Notes under the pieces: model-generated | The model's input: only the letters and a program-made list of their open reading frames with translations | Told to the model about the DNA's origin: nothing | Databases searched by the model: none | Part shown: positions 12,010 to 24,769 of the stretch, piece by piece | Numbering within the stretch: position 1 is the stretch's first letter | How the letters are laid out: every line of letters begins with the position of its first letter | Source of the DNA: Phallus indusiatus | Taxonomy: Eukaryota; Basidiomycota; Agaricomycetes; Phallales; Phallaceae | Reading direction: 5' to 3' | DNA: 64,000 nucleotides | NCBI GenBank assembly: GCA_027605045.1 | Contig: JAQFWX010000042.1 | Coordinates: 286,293 to 350,292, forward strand | Program-made: the position numbers and the translations under genes

Positions 12010-12586
12010 CGACGGTCACATTTACGTAACCAAGTAACGTGCGAATTTGAGCGTGGATCCTTGAGCTTGTTCATGAACAAACAACGAGTAAACTGAAATA
12101 TGGTAAGACATGACCTTATTTTAAAATATTTCCGCCTTTTATTTGAGTTTCCAAAATAAGTTCGCGGTTTTTTAATTTTCCTTCGGTCTTTTTTTGATCA
12201 AACTCCTGTCCATCTATGATGATGTTGGAGTTCATCTCCTGTCCGCGACCAATTTTACAAGGTTCATTCCTAAAATACTACAATCGAGCGTGTAAAGGCG
12301 TGTTCTTGCATCGTGTTCGTCAATGGGAGTTTAATTGTAACGCCAGTTCTTCTTTAAAGATATTAACCTGAGTTTTTCACGGTCAGTAAGTTATTGTTTT
12401 CTCCTTTTCCCGTATACACTGCGGTTGTTAGTAACTTGTTACAATCACAGTGTCTGTCGTCTCTACTCCTAGATGAAGAAGGCTATCGCCTATTGAAATA
12501 AATAGGACTGTTCCCTGACTTCTTTATGGTCAGACTACATCTTTTGAACTCGCGAAGTTCCTCTGCAGTACTCAACCCTCGTCGCT
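12010..12586. other. Intergenic, divergent promoter region
   Basis: About 580 bp between the SMN gene (-) and a small secreted-protein gene (+). No other feature seen; it should hold both promoters. Confidence 0.4.
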
Positions 12587-12891
12587 ATGCTGTCTTTTAA
12601 GATTTTTGGCCTCTTCGCCTTATCTCTTTATTCTTTCTCAATCCCCTCGTCATTTGCTGTTCCTATACCCACCGTATCTATCGAAATAATGAAGGTAGGT
12701 TCAGTATTAACCCAACGACTTTGTTGTTTCATGTCCTTTGTGGTTAGGATTACGCTGGTCCATACCGGCTCCCTAGCATACGTGTGAGTGTCAACATCCG
12801 GTTTGGGCACGTCCCGATATACTCACTAAAACTACAGTCGGATTCAACGGTCCTTTTGTCCGATACCATTAGTGCGATGCGCCTATCATGA
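12587..12891 (+). CDS. Putative small secreted protein
   Basis: The ATG at 12587 opens a strong signal peptide (MLSFKIFGLFALSLYSFSIP) followed by SSFAVPIPTVSIEIMK. A canonical intron follows at 12695-12747. The second exon reads DYAGPYRLPSIR and then meets a second perfect-looking intron (GTGAGT ... CTACAG) whose length is a multiple of three, so the end is the same whether or not it is removed (TGA ending at 12891). The product is about 65 or 83 residues. The VPIP after the predicted cleavage site resembles the SPIP/SPTP of the secreted proteins at 25 and 27 kb. No known domain. It could be an effector-like peptide or a chance ORF with a hydrophobic start. Confidence 0.4.
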
Positions 12892-14039
12892 CGAACCCTA
12901 CTCTTGAAAGAAGCCAATTGTCCGGATTCATATCATTGTACGATGAACGTTTTTCATTTGTTCAATTTTGCTAATTAACAAGGTCTAAGCCGCCAGTGAT
13001 ATATTAAAGCTTTTTTACCTTTCATCGTTCAATTAATGAAACTCTTGGGCGAGAAATGGGTGTACATTATGGAGGCTTTTTGTCTGTTCTATGAGATTTC
13101 ATACCCGATGCTGATAATTATGATCGACCCTGTAGCATCATGACTGAAGCGTATTCGATGATCTACAGCTTTGATATCCTTTTTTGAATACGAGTTTTTT
13201 GCAGTCGTCGTTTTGACCACGCTATTGATTTGAAGTAGCCCTTTGAGTCAGATCTGCAGAAAGAGTAAAAATAAAATAGCATACCTATGAGTTCGAGAAA
13301 TCTTACTTATAGGCGAGCGCATGGTTAAGTAAAAGAAACCTAATACATCCGGCGCTTTTGGCGGCGTGGCCCTGCTACAAGCTACTATTTCCGAAGAGCA
13401 TCAGCATGTGAAATTAGGGACATTTTATATTTGTCCTCTAGATTGCTTTCCAAAATCGATCAATTTTGTGTGTCATCGCACACATCATGATTCAGATTCA
13501 TGTACTATACGTCAGAACCAGGTTTGGAAGATGTTCATATGAGTTATATTACTTACTAACAATGTCCCTTGGTTTATGCTCTGTTTCTTCAAGTAGGAAA
13601 ACCATGTAATATAATCAAATCTTGATCAGGTCTGCCGTCTGCGCTTCTGAGTAGAATTCACCGCCAAGGTCAATAGCCGGTAGCCGCTCGTGCTGGTGAT
13701 ATTAGTAAGTCCTTTGATCAGTGAAAAACGTGACGAATGAATTGAGTCCATATCCTATGGGTTTCTAGGAGTCTCCTTGCCCTCATCTACTCATCCACTG
13801 ATGTCCTCATTATCCTTCTGGCAAGTTTCGACTCCTCTGCGAGCAGCATTGTTCGTGGATCTGTCGAGTGCTTTAGTAAGTTTCTGGGAAGCATTTCGCA
13901 TGTTTGTTTCGTTCGTTACTAATCGCGCTGGTGAAACAAGGTCGCACACCAATGGTTTCGGAGGCATGAACCTCAAAATATAACCAGCGGTCTTCTTCAG
14001 CTAGTCATCTTTGCGATCGCACCCGTCTTAACTGCAGTA
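12892..14039. other. Intergenic, no gene seen
   Basis: About 1.1 kb upstream of the P450. The ORF at 13777-13983 and its antisense partner at 13791-13976 have no recognisable features. Presumably contains the P450 promoter. Confidence 0.4.
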
Positions 14040-16008
14040 ATGACCCTTCAGTCGCCCTTGCTAGACGGACCGCTGCACTGTATTCTTTTCGCTTCTTTCG
14101 TGCTGGGCTCCATTTTGTTTTATCGCGTCGGGCCTTTCCACCCTTTGGCAAAGTATCCCGGCCCGATAATATGCAAAACAACCAAAATCTGGGGAGCCTA
14201 TCTGTCGCACAAAGGGAAATTACATTGGTATTTACATAGTCTTCATAAGAGATACGGCTCTGTCGTCCGAATTGGTAAGCCACCTGTTTCAAATTTTCAC
14301 AACGTACGCTAAGTCATCTTGCCTGAAACGACTTTTAAGGTCCAAATGAACTGTCTGTAGTCGATGTTGATCTTCTGCCCAGCATTCTGGGTCAGCAAGG
14401 CATGCCTAAAGGACCATGTACGCCGCCTTTCATTTCTTTCATATCAAGCTTCCCGAAACTTAATTTACTCTCTAAGTATGGGACGGGCGGGCATTCCTTC
14501 CTGCAAAGATGAGAAACACTCAGATGAGCTTGATCAGTGTCCGTGATTACAATGTCCATGCACAGCTCCGAAAGCCGTGGAACCGATCATTTGGTCCGAA
14601 TCCCCTTGAAGATTACGAAGAATCTCTTATTGCTACCGGAAATGAATTAGTCGATCTTTTAAGAGATTGCTGCCGCAAATCTGATGATAAATTTGGACAC
14701 GCCGATTTAGCTGAATATATTGGTAAATGGAGGTTCGTCTTTCAAAACTTTAATCCTAACTTCCAAACCGATGAAATCTTCATAGTTTCGATTTTATGGG
14801 AAATATGGCGTCAGTTCATAATATTGCCATTTTTTCCTATCGCTATATTTACTATCATTAAATGGCAGCTTTGGAGAAAGCTTCGGGCTCATGCGCAACG
14901 GTGATAAGGATGGATTAATAAACCAAATGAAGACTGCAGCCGAGTTCGTCTCTCTTACGTCAATAGATTCTCGCTTTAATTTGATTTGTTAGGACGCCTG
15001 CCATTACTCAAATGATTCCTTGGGCGTTGGATTTCGTCCGTGCTCTTCCTTACTTCCAGAAAAAAATGGGAAATTTCGTCAAATTTGCAGTGGGCCAAGC
15101 ACAAAAGCGGATAGCAAAGGTCACAGAGAAGAGAGACTTGTTCTATCATTTGGTATTTATTCATGCTAAAATGTCGTCTTTCCGAGGCTTTGACCTTCTG
15201 TAGGCTGCCAGTATGAACATTGATGACGATAAGCCTCCGACACCGTACCTTGTCTCGAATGTGGTTCTCGCCATTGTTGCAGGCTCGGACACAACTTCTG
15301 CGGTCCTGGCCGGTATCATGTATAATTTAATTCAGTACCCTGATTACTTTAAACGACTGCGAAAGGAACTGGACGAGGCTTTTCCTCCATCGGAACGTGC
15401 CGCCATCAAACCTAATAAGTTGGGAAATTTGGAATTACTGAACGCAATCGTGTTCGTATTCTTCTTTTTCATGATGTTCATTTCCGAATACATAATCTTT
15501 TTATTTATAGAAATGAAACGCTACGTCTACAGCCTCCTGTTCTTACCATGTTGCAAAGAGCCCCAGCTAAAAACAGCGGAGGAAAAATAATAGGAGATAT
15601 GTACGTCAAATCAAAATTAATAACTGACCTTTGCCTCACGTATGTCTGTCTAGGTTCATTCGTGAAGGAACAGCAATAACTGTTCCCCCATACGTCATGC
15701 ATCGTGATCCACGTTACTTCTACCCGAAAACCGACGAATTCTGGCCTGAACGGTGGTTAACACAAAACAGCGACAAAGTAACACTGAATCGTCCAGCCTT
15801 TATCCCGTTCTCATATGGACCTGCAAATTGTGCCGGAAAAACACTTGCTATATCGGAGTTACGGTACATTACCGCGATGTTGGTGTGTAATTTCGAATTC
15901 GAATTCGAGGATGGATATAATCCTTCGGTTTGGAGAGATGACATAATGGATCAGTTTGTTTTGGTCGTAGGAAAATTGCCAGTGAAATTTCGGCAAAGGA
16001 GCCTCTGA
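14040..16008 (+). CDS. Cytochrome P450 monooxygenase
   Basis: Microsomal heme monooxygenase. It starts MTLQSPLLDGPLHCILFASF with one N-terminal membrane anchor, then the proline-rich hinge GPFHPLAKYPGP. About ten exons. Visible motifs: C-helix region RKPWNRSF, oxygen-binding I-helix AGSDTTS (near 15281), K-helix NETLR followed by LQPPVLTMLQRAP, the meander YPKTDEFWPERW, and the heme loop FSYGPANCAGK with its cysteine ligand (15808-15840). Around 14404-14480 an intron must be removed (donor GTACGCC, acceptor CTCTAAG) to give GMPKGPLWDGRAFLPA. Near 14804 a GTCAGT donor restores GNMAFGESFGLMRNGDKDG. Substrate unknown; basidiomycete P450s of this kind act in secondary metabolism or detoxification. 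It needs an NADPH-P450 reductase, which is not encoded here. Confidence 0.92.
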
Positions 16009-17555
16009 GAGCTTCTTTGGTTTATCATTGTAGCCCAGTTACCGTGTATAGGGCTGTTACGTATTTCATGTGCTCCATGTCAGCAACCTGCTAGTTATTT
16101 ATTGTTTTTTTTTTCAGTTTGAACTATAGTTTTTTTTTTCACTGGAACATAATGGGTCATCGAACAGCCGAAAAAAAGATTACATGAACTGCTTGATGAG
16201 CGCCGTCTCAATATGGTCGCAAACCCAATTTAATAGCACCAGATCTTGAACCCGCTTTTTTTTACAATTCAATCTCAGAATGAATGATTAATTTGTTATA
16301 AAGAAAACCGACTCGTGTGTATAGGTAAAGGTTTAGGGTTAGATGTTAAGGGTTCAACGTTTACCCAACTAGCATTCAATGGCAACCCCCACGCCGATAG
16401 GATTCGCAAATGCCTTAAACCTTTGACTATACACTCATCAAAATATAGAGAAACAACTATAGTTTTATGTATTCCAGTCAACCGAACGTAAAATAGGTTT
16501 TTTTGCCACGCAGTTCAGCTTTCAGAGATGGACTGGCATAAATACGAAATCTCTCAATTCGAGGGTCTTACATATAACAACAGATATTGGTTTATGGTCT
16601 GTGTCAGTAGTCTAAGGTGATATTGTTCCTGAATCAGTCGAATCACTGACCAGATCGTTGATGTTAGGAATTGAAACCGGTTTTAGACCGCAGTATGGTG
16701 AAGCCGAACTCGACCGCACTCGCAAGGGAGATTTAGCCGCAAGAAACTGAAACAAACCGAATCTATCGCTAGAACGACGATGAAAGAGCCTGAGGAGCCT
16801 GGTACTTCCACCAAATGCTCTTAGTCCCTCCAACATGAAATGAATTTCATTCAGGTTTCTGGTTAACATAAGTCGGGCTGTCTTTCGCAGGGTCGTAACA
16901 TCGTTGAAGGAACTCGCTTGAGCTGGAATATGGAGGAGTTTTATAACGTTGCTGATGCATCCGTTCAGTGCTATACACCGCATTTGAGCTTCCTAGTCGA
17001 AACTTGATTACAAGCTCCAACGAGGTGGCTTTTGTTGATGCCGGATTATGCTTGAGCGGCGCAAAGGCTGTACATCACAGTTAGTATTTCCTTGGAAGTA
17101 TCAGCTCAGTTTGCTGATGATAAATAGTGACTGATGTGCGATCACAACGATGAATGACAATGATCCTCAGTCGAGCTTGTAATTCCCTTAATGATCGTTG
17201 ACGTAATCGATGATAATAATTGTTTTTCATAGTATAACATGTTTGTTAGCTCAATGAGGACGTTATATGAGAAAACTCAATTGCTTTATAAATAAACCAG
17301 ATTTGTGTCGAGAAACGCTGATTGACGATGACTTGATAATCATTGTTCAAGATTTTATTTCTCCTCGCGGTAGTCGGGCTACATGATCTTAGAACATCAT
17401 TCCAACTGCTGCTTAATCGCAAATGACGTTTGAAAATTAGATCTATCTGGGAACCGTAGTTCCCAATCTCATTATAAATGTCACCAAATGATTCTGCGTG
17501 CAAATTGACGTACTTTGACAGTATCACTTCTTCACTTAAACCTTTCTTGCGTAAA
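16009..17555. other. Intergenic with one doubtful ORF
   Basis: About 1.5 kb. A 123-residue ORF on - (16612-16983) is the only longer frame; it has no recognisable domain, no signal peptide and no supporting splice pattern, so I do not call it a gene. The rest is AT-rich with T runs. Confidence 0.35.
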
Positions 17556-17788
17556 ATGAAATTCACAACCACTTATGCAGCTGCGGCTTTCTCTCTCTGT
17601 TGTCTCCTGATTCCTACTTATGCAGGACCCTTGACACAAAGAAGTAACAATGTTGAAAAACGTTTGCGTAAGTTTTATTTTACGGAACTTGAACGATTGA
17701 AAAGTAATTTCACATGTATGCAGCCTTTACAAGTCCGTTGAGAAACGATGCATTCTTAGTTGAGCTTCCAAAAAAGGCAGAAGATTGA
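17556..17788 (+). CDS. Putative small secreted peptide precursor
   Basis: Two exons, 17556-17667 and 17724-17788, with a 56-nt canonical intron (GTAAGT ... TGCAG, phase 1). The predicted product is 58 residues: a signal peptide (MKFTTTYAAAAFSLCCLLIP TYAG), then PLTQRSNNVEKR, which ends in a Lys-Arg pair typical of Kex2 processing, then a 22-residue tail (LPFTSPLRND...KKAED). No cysteines after the signal peptide and no known domain. A secreted peptide is plausible; a chance ORF is the alternative. Confidence 0.42.
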
Positions 17789-18143
17789 AGATAACATTGT
17801 TTTATTTGGAGCTTCCAGTAGGCCTAATTGTGAAGTCAAAACGCTTCGGTTGCTGAAAATGTTTTGATAGACGAAGACTCATAGTTGCATATACTTACTA
17901 TCAAATTTATTCCTATGATATCATCTATATAAAAAAATGAGTACGATAAAAACTAGGGTTTAAGCTCAAAGCTTAAGATATAGGATGTATGAGATACAGT
18001 CTGATACAGTGCGTCAGAAGCGGATGCGCGTGACACACAATGATGTCACATGAAGTAAACAACTCCAGCTTGAAGCTACCGTTCTCACCTGTTCATTGTT
18101 CAACATCTACCTAGCTTGTGTCCATTGTTTCAATTAAAACAAG

Positions 18144-19249
18144 ATGCCTCGAGCAATTATATCTCCTTCAGTCCTTGCATCTGACTTTGGACAACTTACT
18201 GCAGAATGCAAGCGGATGATCAAAGATGGTGCTGAATGGCTTCACATGGGTTCGTCGTTCTCACTTGTACCGGTATTTATCAATGAACGTCTGTACCTCG
18301 CACACAAGATGTCATGGACGGGTACGTACGAATCACAAGGGCGTTAATCGCTGAGGAATCAACGTGTTTGCTTCTGTCTAATTCAGCCACTTCGTTCCAA
18401 ACATCACTATGGGTAAGCACCTCTAGCCCTGTACCAGCTCAATTAGAACTCACCTTTTATGAAGGCGCGCCCATTCTCAAATGTATTCATAAGAGTATTC
18501 CAGATATTTTTATGGATTGCCATATGATGGTCTCCCAGCCGGAGAAGGCAAGACACCATGCTATCACTTCACACCAGCTATCCTCTCAACTTCCATTAGT
18601 GGGTCAACGACATCGCAGATGCAGGTGGCAAATTGTATTGTTTTCATATCGAAGCAACAAGTACGTTTGATGATTCGGTTATTCAATCAACATTTACACA
18701 TGTTTTCTGCCGTCAGATGAGCCCTTACCGTTAATTGAGGCTATCCATGCTAAAGGCATGCGTGCTGGCGTTGCCATATCACCAGATACACCCTCCACCT
18801 CAATATCAGACGAAGTTGGCACGGCAGCTGATATGTTACTCGTGATGACCGTCTACCCAGGTCAGTTCTCAGCTCTGTTCCACCTATCCATATCACCTGA
18901 TATGTTGTAAACTTTTTTCAAGGATATGGCGGTCAGAAGTTTTTGGAACGTTGCGTTCCTAAAGTAACTGAGCTGCGCCAACGATTCCCGGATAAAGATA
19001 TTGAGGTGGATGGTGGTGTAGGACCTAAGACTGTGGACCAATGTGCAGAAGCAGGTTTGTAACAAGTCGCCTTGACGATTTCCATGTTTTGATTACGTAT
19101 ACTCTGTTTTCATAGGAAGTAATGTTATTGTTGCTGGAACAGCCATTTTCGCTGCCTCGGATCCTGCAGATATTATCGCGACTCTTAAGGCTAGTGTGGA
19201 TGCCGCTCAAGCAAAGATTCAAGCAAGTCGAGGAGCAAACAAGATTTAA
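18144..19249 (+). CDS. Ribulose-phosphate 3-epimerase
   Basis: Cytosolic pentose-phosphate enzyme that interconverts ribulose-5-phosphate and xylulose-5-phosphate. About six exons. Motifs in order: SPSVLASDFGQL at the N-terminus, the metal-binding HMDVMDGHFVPN (spread over an intron), DCHMMVSQPEKWV, HIEATNEPLPL, GMRAGVAISPDTP, LLVMTVYPGYGGQKF, EVDGGVGPKTV, and GSNVIVAGTAIFAASDP. The metal-binding histidines and both catalytic aspartates are present. The intron at 18548-18599 must begin with GC (AAG|GCAAGA) and end CATTAG for EK|WVNDIADAGGK to join, so this is a GC-AG intron. Ends RGANKI. Full length for the family. Confidence 0.95.
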
Positions 19250-20311
19250 ATCTATATCGAGTCTCACAAATCTGTATCAATTGGATATAACTATCAAACT
19301 GTTTGGATAAGCCTATAGCTATTTGTTTGTTCATTATTTGTATAGATGCAAATCAGAAAAAAGATATATACAACAACCATCGAAAATATATACACCTAGA
19401 GAAAAACCCTTCTTTTTGAGATTGAATCGGCTAAAGCTACTCCACATCCACACAAGGTCAATGCAAGCTGATCTCTCTAACATCTAAATTAACTCGGGAT
19501 CTGAAACAATAAGAAATAAACAACGCGAAAGGGAAAACGAGGAAGAAAGAAGATGATGAGTCCTGAAGATTGGAGAAAAGAACATCGGCCTCCGACGCAT
19601 GCCGGAATGCCCGATTCGAAGTCGGGCAATCAATCTAGATGCATGTACATGTACGAAAAGCGGGAGATTGGGTAGGTGTCCATATGGATGATCAGAGGAT
19701 GGTATGGAAGATAGAACGAGACCACGGCCTTTATGCTTTTCAGTGACTTCGTCTATAAAATATAGGTGCAATGCCAGAAGGATCGCAACGGAAAGCATAA
19801 GGAACCGTCGGCTCAATTCCAAGCAATGGGGGGTAGGAGAGACATAGGGCGAAACGAAAGGAGGTAGAAGGGGCGCAGAAAGAAAGAAAGAAAATGAAAA
19901 CTAAAATAATTTGGATTATGGTAAAATTTTAGAAGATTCCTATCCTGTCATGTCATATCTTTAAGTATAGGTGGTTCGTGGGTTTTTAGACCGTGAAAGC
20001 TCGACAGATGTCACGGGTGGTGGTATCAGTATTTAAATGCAACAGAGATATAGCGTATGGCAAGGCGATAGGGTTTAAATGGAATGCCGAAAGCAAATGC
20101 GGTGACGGAGGCGAATAGGAAGAACCCTCTTTTATAAACAGGCCGCAGGACGTGGATGGTAAAGGGTGCATTGTCGGAAAAGCGAGAGGTGCCGAGCAGA
20201 GAATGATGATATAAATACAAGCAAGACGTGAATGAATGGAAAGAAGATAATGTGTTCAGAAAGGGCAAAGCATGAAATACAAAATGTCGCGTCGAGTTTT
20301 TTGTTCCTTCA
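19250..20311. other. Intergenic between convergent genes
   Basis: About 1.06 kb between the epimerase (+) and the glycosyltransferase (-), so it holds the 3' ends of both. It is purine-rich on + with runs such as GAAAGAAAGAAAGAAAA near 19880. No gene is supported. Confidence 0.45.
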
Positions 20312-23230
20312 TCACGACCAGACGAGCCACTCTCCATACATATTCGGTCTCTCGCCACGAACATAGCTTTCAAATGTGCGCTTTAAGACAGTTGCCCAGT
20401 CCAAATCGCGTTTATCGTCTTCGATATGGTCTTCAGTCATATAGGCATCTTCAGGTATGTACTTTGACGAAGGTCGATATGAGTTTGACGTCGAGATATC
20501 ATTTGAAATTGATTGGGCATCTTTGAGTTTGGTTTCGTATAGCTTTCTTCTGGCCTTCTTTTCACCTTGGATGAATCGTTCGCCGAGATCAGGCCAATTA
20601 CGTTGAGGATCAAATGGATGCCACCTATCCCAAATGATGAATATGCAAAAGAAGCATCGTAAAAAGTCGGAAGGTTAACATGAGGTTGGTGTGAAGTGGA
20701 GACAAATGGATCAAAAGCACGTGGTAGGGACAAGGGAAAAAGGTTAAATGTCATACGTCAGCGTTCAAAACCCTCTTTCTCAATGTCAACAATACTGCAC
20801 TCACCAAAAGTTATGGAAATGGTACGAAAATGCACCTCGGAAGAAACCTTCAATTCCAAGAGCCTGTGGAGCCGCACTACTAGTGGCCGGAGTATCAAAG
20901 AAGTCAAAGAACCTGATAGGTGAAAGGGGTAAGCTCGAATAACACTAGGGCAGCGAGAATATCGAGAGCTTACTCTGCAAAGTAAGGGAATGGAGGTCGA
21001 TCTCTCTGATAGTTTTCGGTGCCCAACCATGCAGGATCGAACAATGCATCCGGAAGTCTCAAAAGAATACCACCCAGATGCGCGTCCTTGACATACTTTG
21101 AAATCGTCATGGGGTGGAAGTCCATACCGTTCCTCAGCGCTGTTCTAAACAAGAACGTCCCGAATGCAGAGTTCTTGTTCATCCTCAAAACGGCCGTGTT
21201 ATACTTTTCCAACCGAGACCACCGATACGCGAATGCCCCCTTCCAGCCCCACAGTTCTTCCCAGTCGCGTAGGAAGATCGTATCAGCATCCAGATATGTT
21301 CCGCCAAAACGATGGCATAGAATAAAGCGGGCAAGGTCGGATAGGATAACACTCAGTCGATCGTAGGTGTTCGAGGATGTCGTTCCCGTCCGTTGGAAAA
21401 TATCATCCTCGTGTCCATCAAGAGGCTGATTGGTCGCTGAGGGGTCTATGGCAGACCCATCTGCACCTGCGGCAGTAATATTACCCGACCCCGCACCAGT
21501 TGCAATCATATCGCTGAAATCATCATCATTGTTGACGCGTTTAGCATCCTCTTGCTTCTTTTTTCCTTTCATCTCCTCGTATTTGGGCTTCGGCACATCA
21601 ATGACATGTCCACCAGAGTTGAAGATACTAAAGCTCCTCCATTCATCCTTTATCTCTGGGATACCATCCAATTGCTCAGTCGTATTCCATAGTTTAAACT
21701 TGATCACATCTTTGAACCGCGGATGCAAGAAGGGAGAAGCCCATGGGCTCTCAGACAATGAATCAAACATGTCTTTCAAGGCGGAGGGATTGGGTACAGC
21801 GGCTGCAGGACCAGGGTTAATCCAGAGCCAGAATTGTGGGCGGCAGATATTGCGGTCCGAGTCTGACATCGGCGCGTCGGGAGAAAGATGAAGACCAAGG
21901 TTTTGGGTAAATAAGAATGACAAGATTGCGAGATATGGCTTGTCTGTGAAGGGGCCGGTCCAGAACATATGGAATACTCTTGGGTAATCGGGATCGCATG
22001 GATGGGTAGATTCAACATAGGGTCTATATGTTCTAGGAGGTGGGAGACGAAGATGGGGTTCCTTGACCTCGCCAGCTCGGAATACAAGTCCAGCGTCAGG
22101 ATCTTCTAGGGCACGGGTTGAATAGGGAGCTTTGGGTTGCGGCACGGAGATTGGAGGATATTGGTCAAGCCTTCGGTCTTCTTCGATATAAATATACTGC
22201 CAGTCATCAGTTCTACCGCGACGCATACGCTTGCTGTTATCAAGACCTGCTCCCACACGAAGGACCTCCAGGCAATCGCGAACATACTGTGAAAATACGA
22301 TGAGAGAGAAGCCTTAGTTTCGCTTTAAGCAAGACGTACCTTATTATGAGAAAAATCGCAGTGATCCATGATGATATCGAGGTCGGCAACACTACCAGGC
22401 ACGGGCCGTGGTGGATAAGCTACGTTCAATCCCGCAGAACGAATATCGAGGTAAGTACGTTGTGGACCAGATCCAACTGTAGGTGTTGAGTTCGTCGAAC
22501 GAACACCTGGGCGTTCTAGTTGCTGTTGTTGTGACTGCAGCCGTTGGGATTGTAAACGAGACTGCTGACGCGGAACGGCTGGATTAAGAGGTGCAATAGC
22601 AATTCTCATTTGCTCCGGAACTTAAAAAGTAATAACCTTGAGTACGATAACAGACCGTCAAAAGCAAGCGCACATACTCTTTCTACTACTGGGATAATGA
22701 CCGCTGGCAATCTCCCATTCCCAGACACGCTGGAGATCCTCACGAGCAAACACCAAAGTAGGTGTTTCGTTTCCATTGTCATCTGAATCTCGGTTTTCGG
22801 AGTTATGAGAATAGTGTCCTCTCTTAGTCAGAGTATTGACAGACATAAACATCCATAGCACGATGATGCAGAAGAGCAATAGGCCAAAATTAGCACGCTG
22901 GCGGCCATGATGCATTACGGCCGAATTATATATATTTCTGGGTAACGGGACGACGATTTTAAAGCGCCTTGGTGCGAAGATACTGGCAAGGCCGCCTCGT
23001 CGTCGTGGCGAGGTACCCAGTACCAATGGAGAGTTGTGTCGTCGCATGAAGGGGAATGATGGAGGGAATTGGACATAATAGGTGGCTGTCCATTGAGAGC
23101 GACCATTTCGTAGGGAGTGTTTTTCTTGTATCATGTTGTTCGGTGTAGGGAGAGTGGGTGATATGCGTAATTTGTCTCGCAGCGGCGAACTCATCGAGGG
23201 CACTCGTCCGTTATGATGCGTCCATGACAT
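20312..23230 (-). CDS. Type II membrane glycosyltransferase, DXD type (paralogue 1)
   Basis: Predicted Golgi sugar transferase of the Gly_transf_sug/GT32-like kind. Five exons: 22678-23230, 22340-22620, 20974-22286, 20805-20912, 20312-20624 (intron phases 1, 0, 2, 2), about 855 residues. One transmembrane anchor lies at about residues 115-131 (NFGLLLFCIIVLWMFMSV) after a long basic cytosolic region. The catalytic part starts at PRVFHMFWTGPFTDKPYLAI; the metal/nucleotide-sugar DXD is DAD in GGTYLDADTIFLRDWEELWG near residue 610, followed by GAFAYRWSRLEKYNTAVLRM. A Gly/Ala-rich insert precedes it. The conserved end is RDLDWATVLKRTFESYVRGE. Paralogues at 28-30.6 kb and 58-60.8 kb share all these blocks. 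Donor and acceptor sugars unknown. Confidence 0.88.
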
Positions 23231-24769
23231 GGCAAAGGCGAGCTGAACTGCGTTATATAGTGAAAACTGCAGAAATATCGACGAAAGCTCTCTGAAATCC
23301 TATATCTCAAGTCCTGACTGCAACGTAAAAAACTAATTGCCGTGCGGAGTAAGCTTCGCGCAAGAAGCGGTTTTGTGTGAGAGTCGCAAGTTTGGCTGAA
23401 GACCTCGCCAGCGAGATGAATGGTGAAGACAAAGCAAAAGACTGTATATGAAAAAACAGAAAGTATAGTCGTGTGAACTGTATGGTCAAAAAAAGTCCGG
23501 CAACCACCCTGAAAGGAGCCCATACCTTAACCTTGACTTTTGTCTCACTGCGGAGTACTTTGAACTTTCGTTATTCTCCACAAGTCGTTATTCTCCTAGT
23601 CTGTCGGGAAGCGTCCTTACTTCGCCCGACAACGCGGTAAGCAATTCTTTGACAAAGTCGAACAGTACGTGGATAACTTGGAAGGCTTCGGCGTCTCTTA
23701 GGTCTCACGGTCTCGACCATCTCTGCGAACCAGGGATTTGGCGAACTGCGGAACCTTTTTCTTTATGGAGCGCGTTAGCTTCAACACAGGGGCCGTTGAA
23801 GCAAGCGCAGCAGCCTTACGACGGGATACAGCATTTCAGATGCGATTTCACCAATCTAACTAGCAAATTACCAGTATTCTGTCTACCATATTACTATACG
23901 GAGTGAGTGGCAGTCCTCTGATGCCAAAGACTTCGTTTTATAGCACTAAACAATCTTAGTTGTCAGGCGTTTCATCAGCGTATTAGAACCAGCTTCAATT
24001 TCAGACGTTCTTAGAGTCGCGTGAGTACCATCGCCAGTGCGTTAGTATTTGAAATTGACCCTTCTCATTTGCACACTTTTTTCAAAGAAAAGCAAAGATT
24101 TAAACGAGAAAGAATCCCGTAGAGCCGGGCAAAATAGATTTCTAAATACAATCATGACGCGCTATTCCAGGCTATTCCCTTACGTACCAAGATACAAAAG
24201 AAGTTTTCGCTCCCTGGCGGTTTCGGACAGGTTACGCCGGATGATTGAGATGAATATTGAGAATTGAATTCGGGGACAAGGACGAAATATAAAGCGTGTC
24301 GACATAGAAATAATGACCCTTGCCTTCCCGATTGAACTATGTCTAACAGCGCTCAGAGGCATGCTCCCCGCCCTCGCGAATAGCAGTCGGATGCTGCGGT
24401 TTGCCATGGTTAAATGGAATATGCATTCTTTCTTTAGGTCAAAATGGCTATTTGGTAAACTGTGTAAATCTCTATTTATAAATCAATGGAACGTGTGGCC
24501 ATTCAGATCCTTGAATATTTCTCCAAAATATGGAACGGCCAAGTCCACACGTCGTAATAAGCATGAAATTGAAATTCACATAATAGCACACCCTAAATTT
24601 AACACAGTCCAAATTCTCTTTAGCACAGTGTATAATTAAGTTCAGAAACACAGAATATTCTCGATTAGCCAGCATGCTTCTCCACATTGGGTTCGACATG
24701 CAAGTATAATTTTACTTTCGGTTTGACTAGCCTGTCGATTGGAAAAGGTCCAGCCAGATGATTTTTTAT
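23231..24769. other. Intergenic, no gene seen
   Basis: About 1.5 kb upstream of glycosyltransferase paralogue 1 and downstream of the secreted-protein gene at 25 kb. The ORFs at 23649-23906, 24049-24267 and 24313-24639 lack motifs and splice support. Confidence 0.4.

Noticed and set aside
16612..16983. 123-residue ORF on -
   Set aside because: No domain, no signal peptide, no splice pattern; not enough to call a gene.
14040..19249. Secondary-metabolite cluster around the P450
   Set aside because: No synthase, transferase or regulator next to it; neighbours are SMN, small secreted proteins and a housekeeping epimerase.
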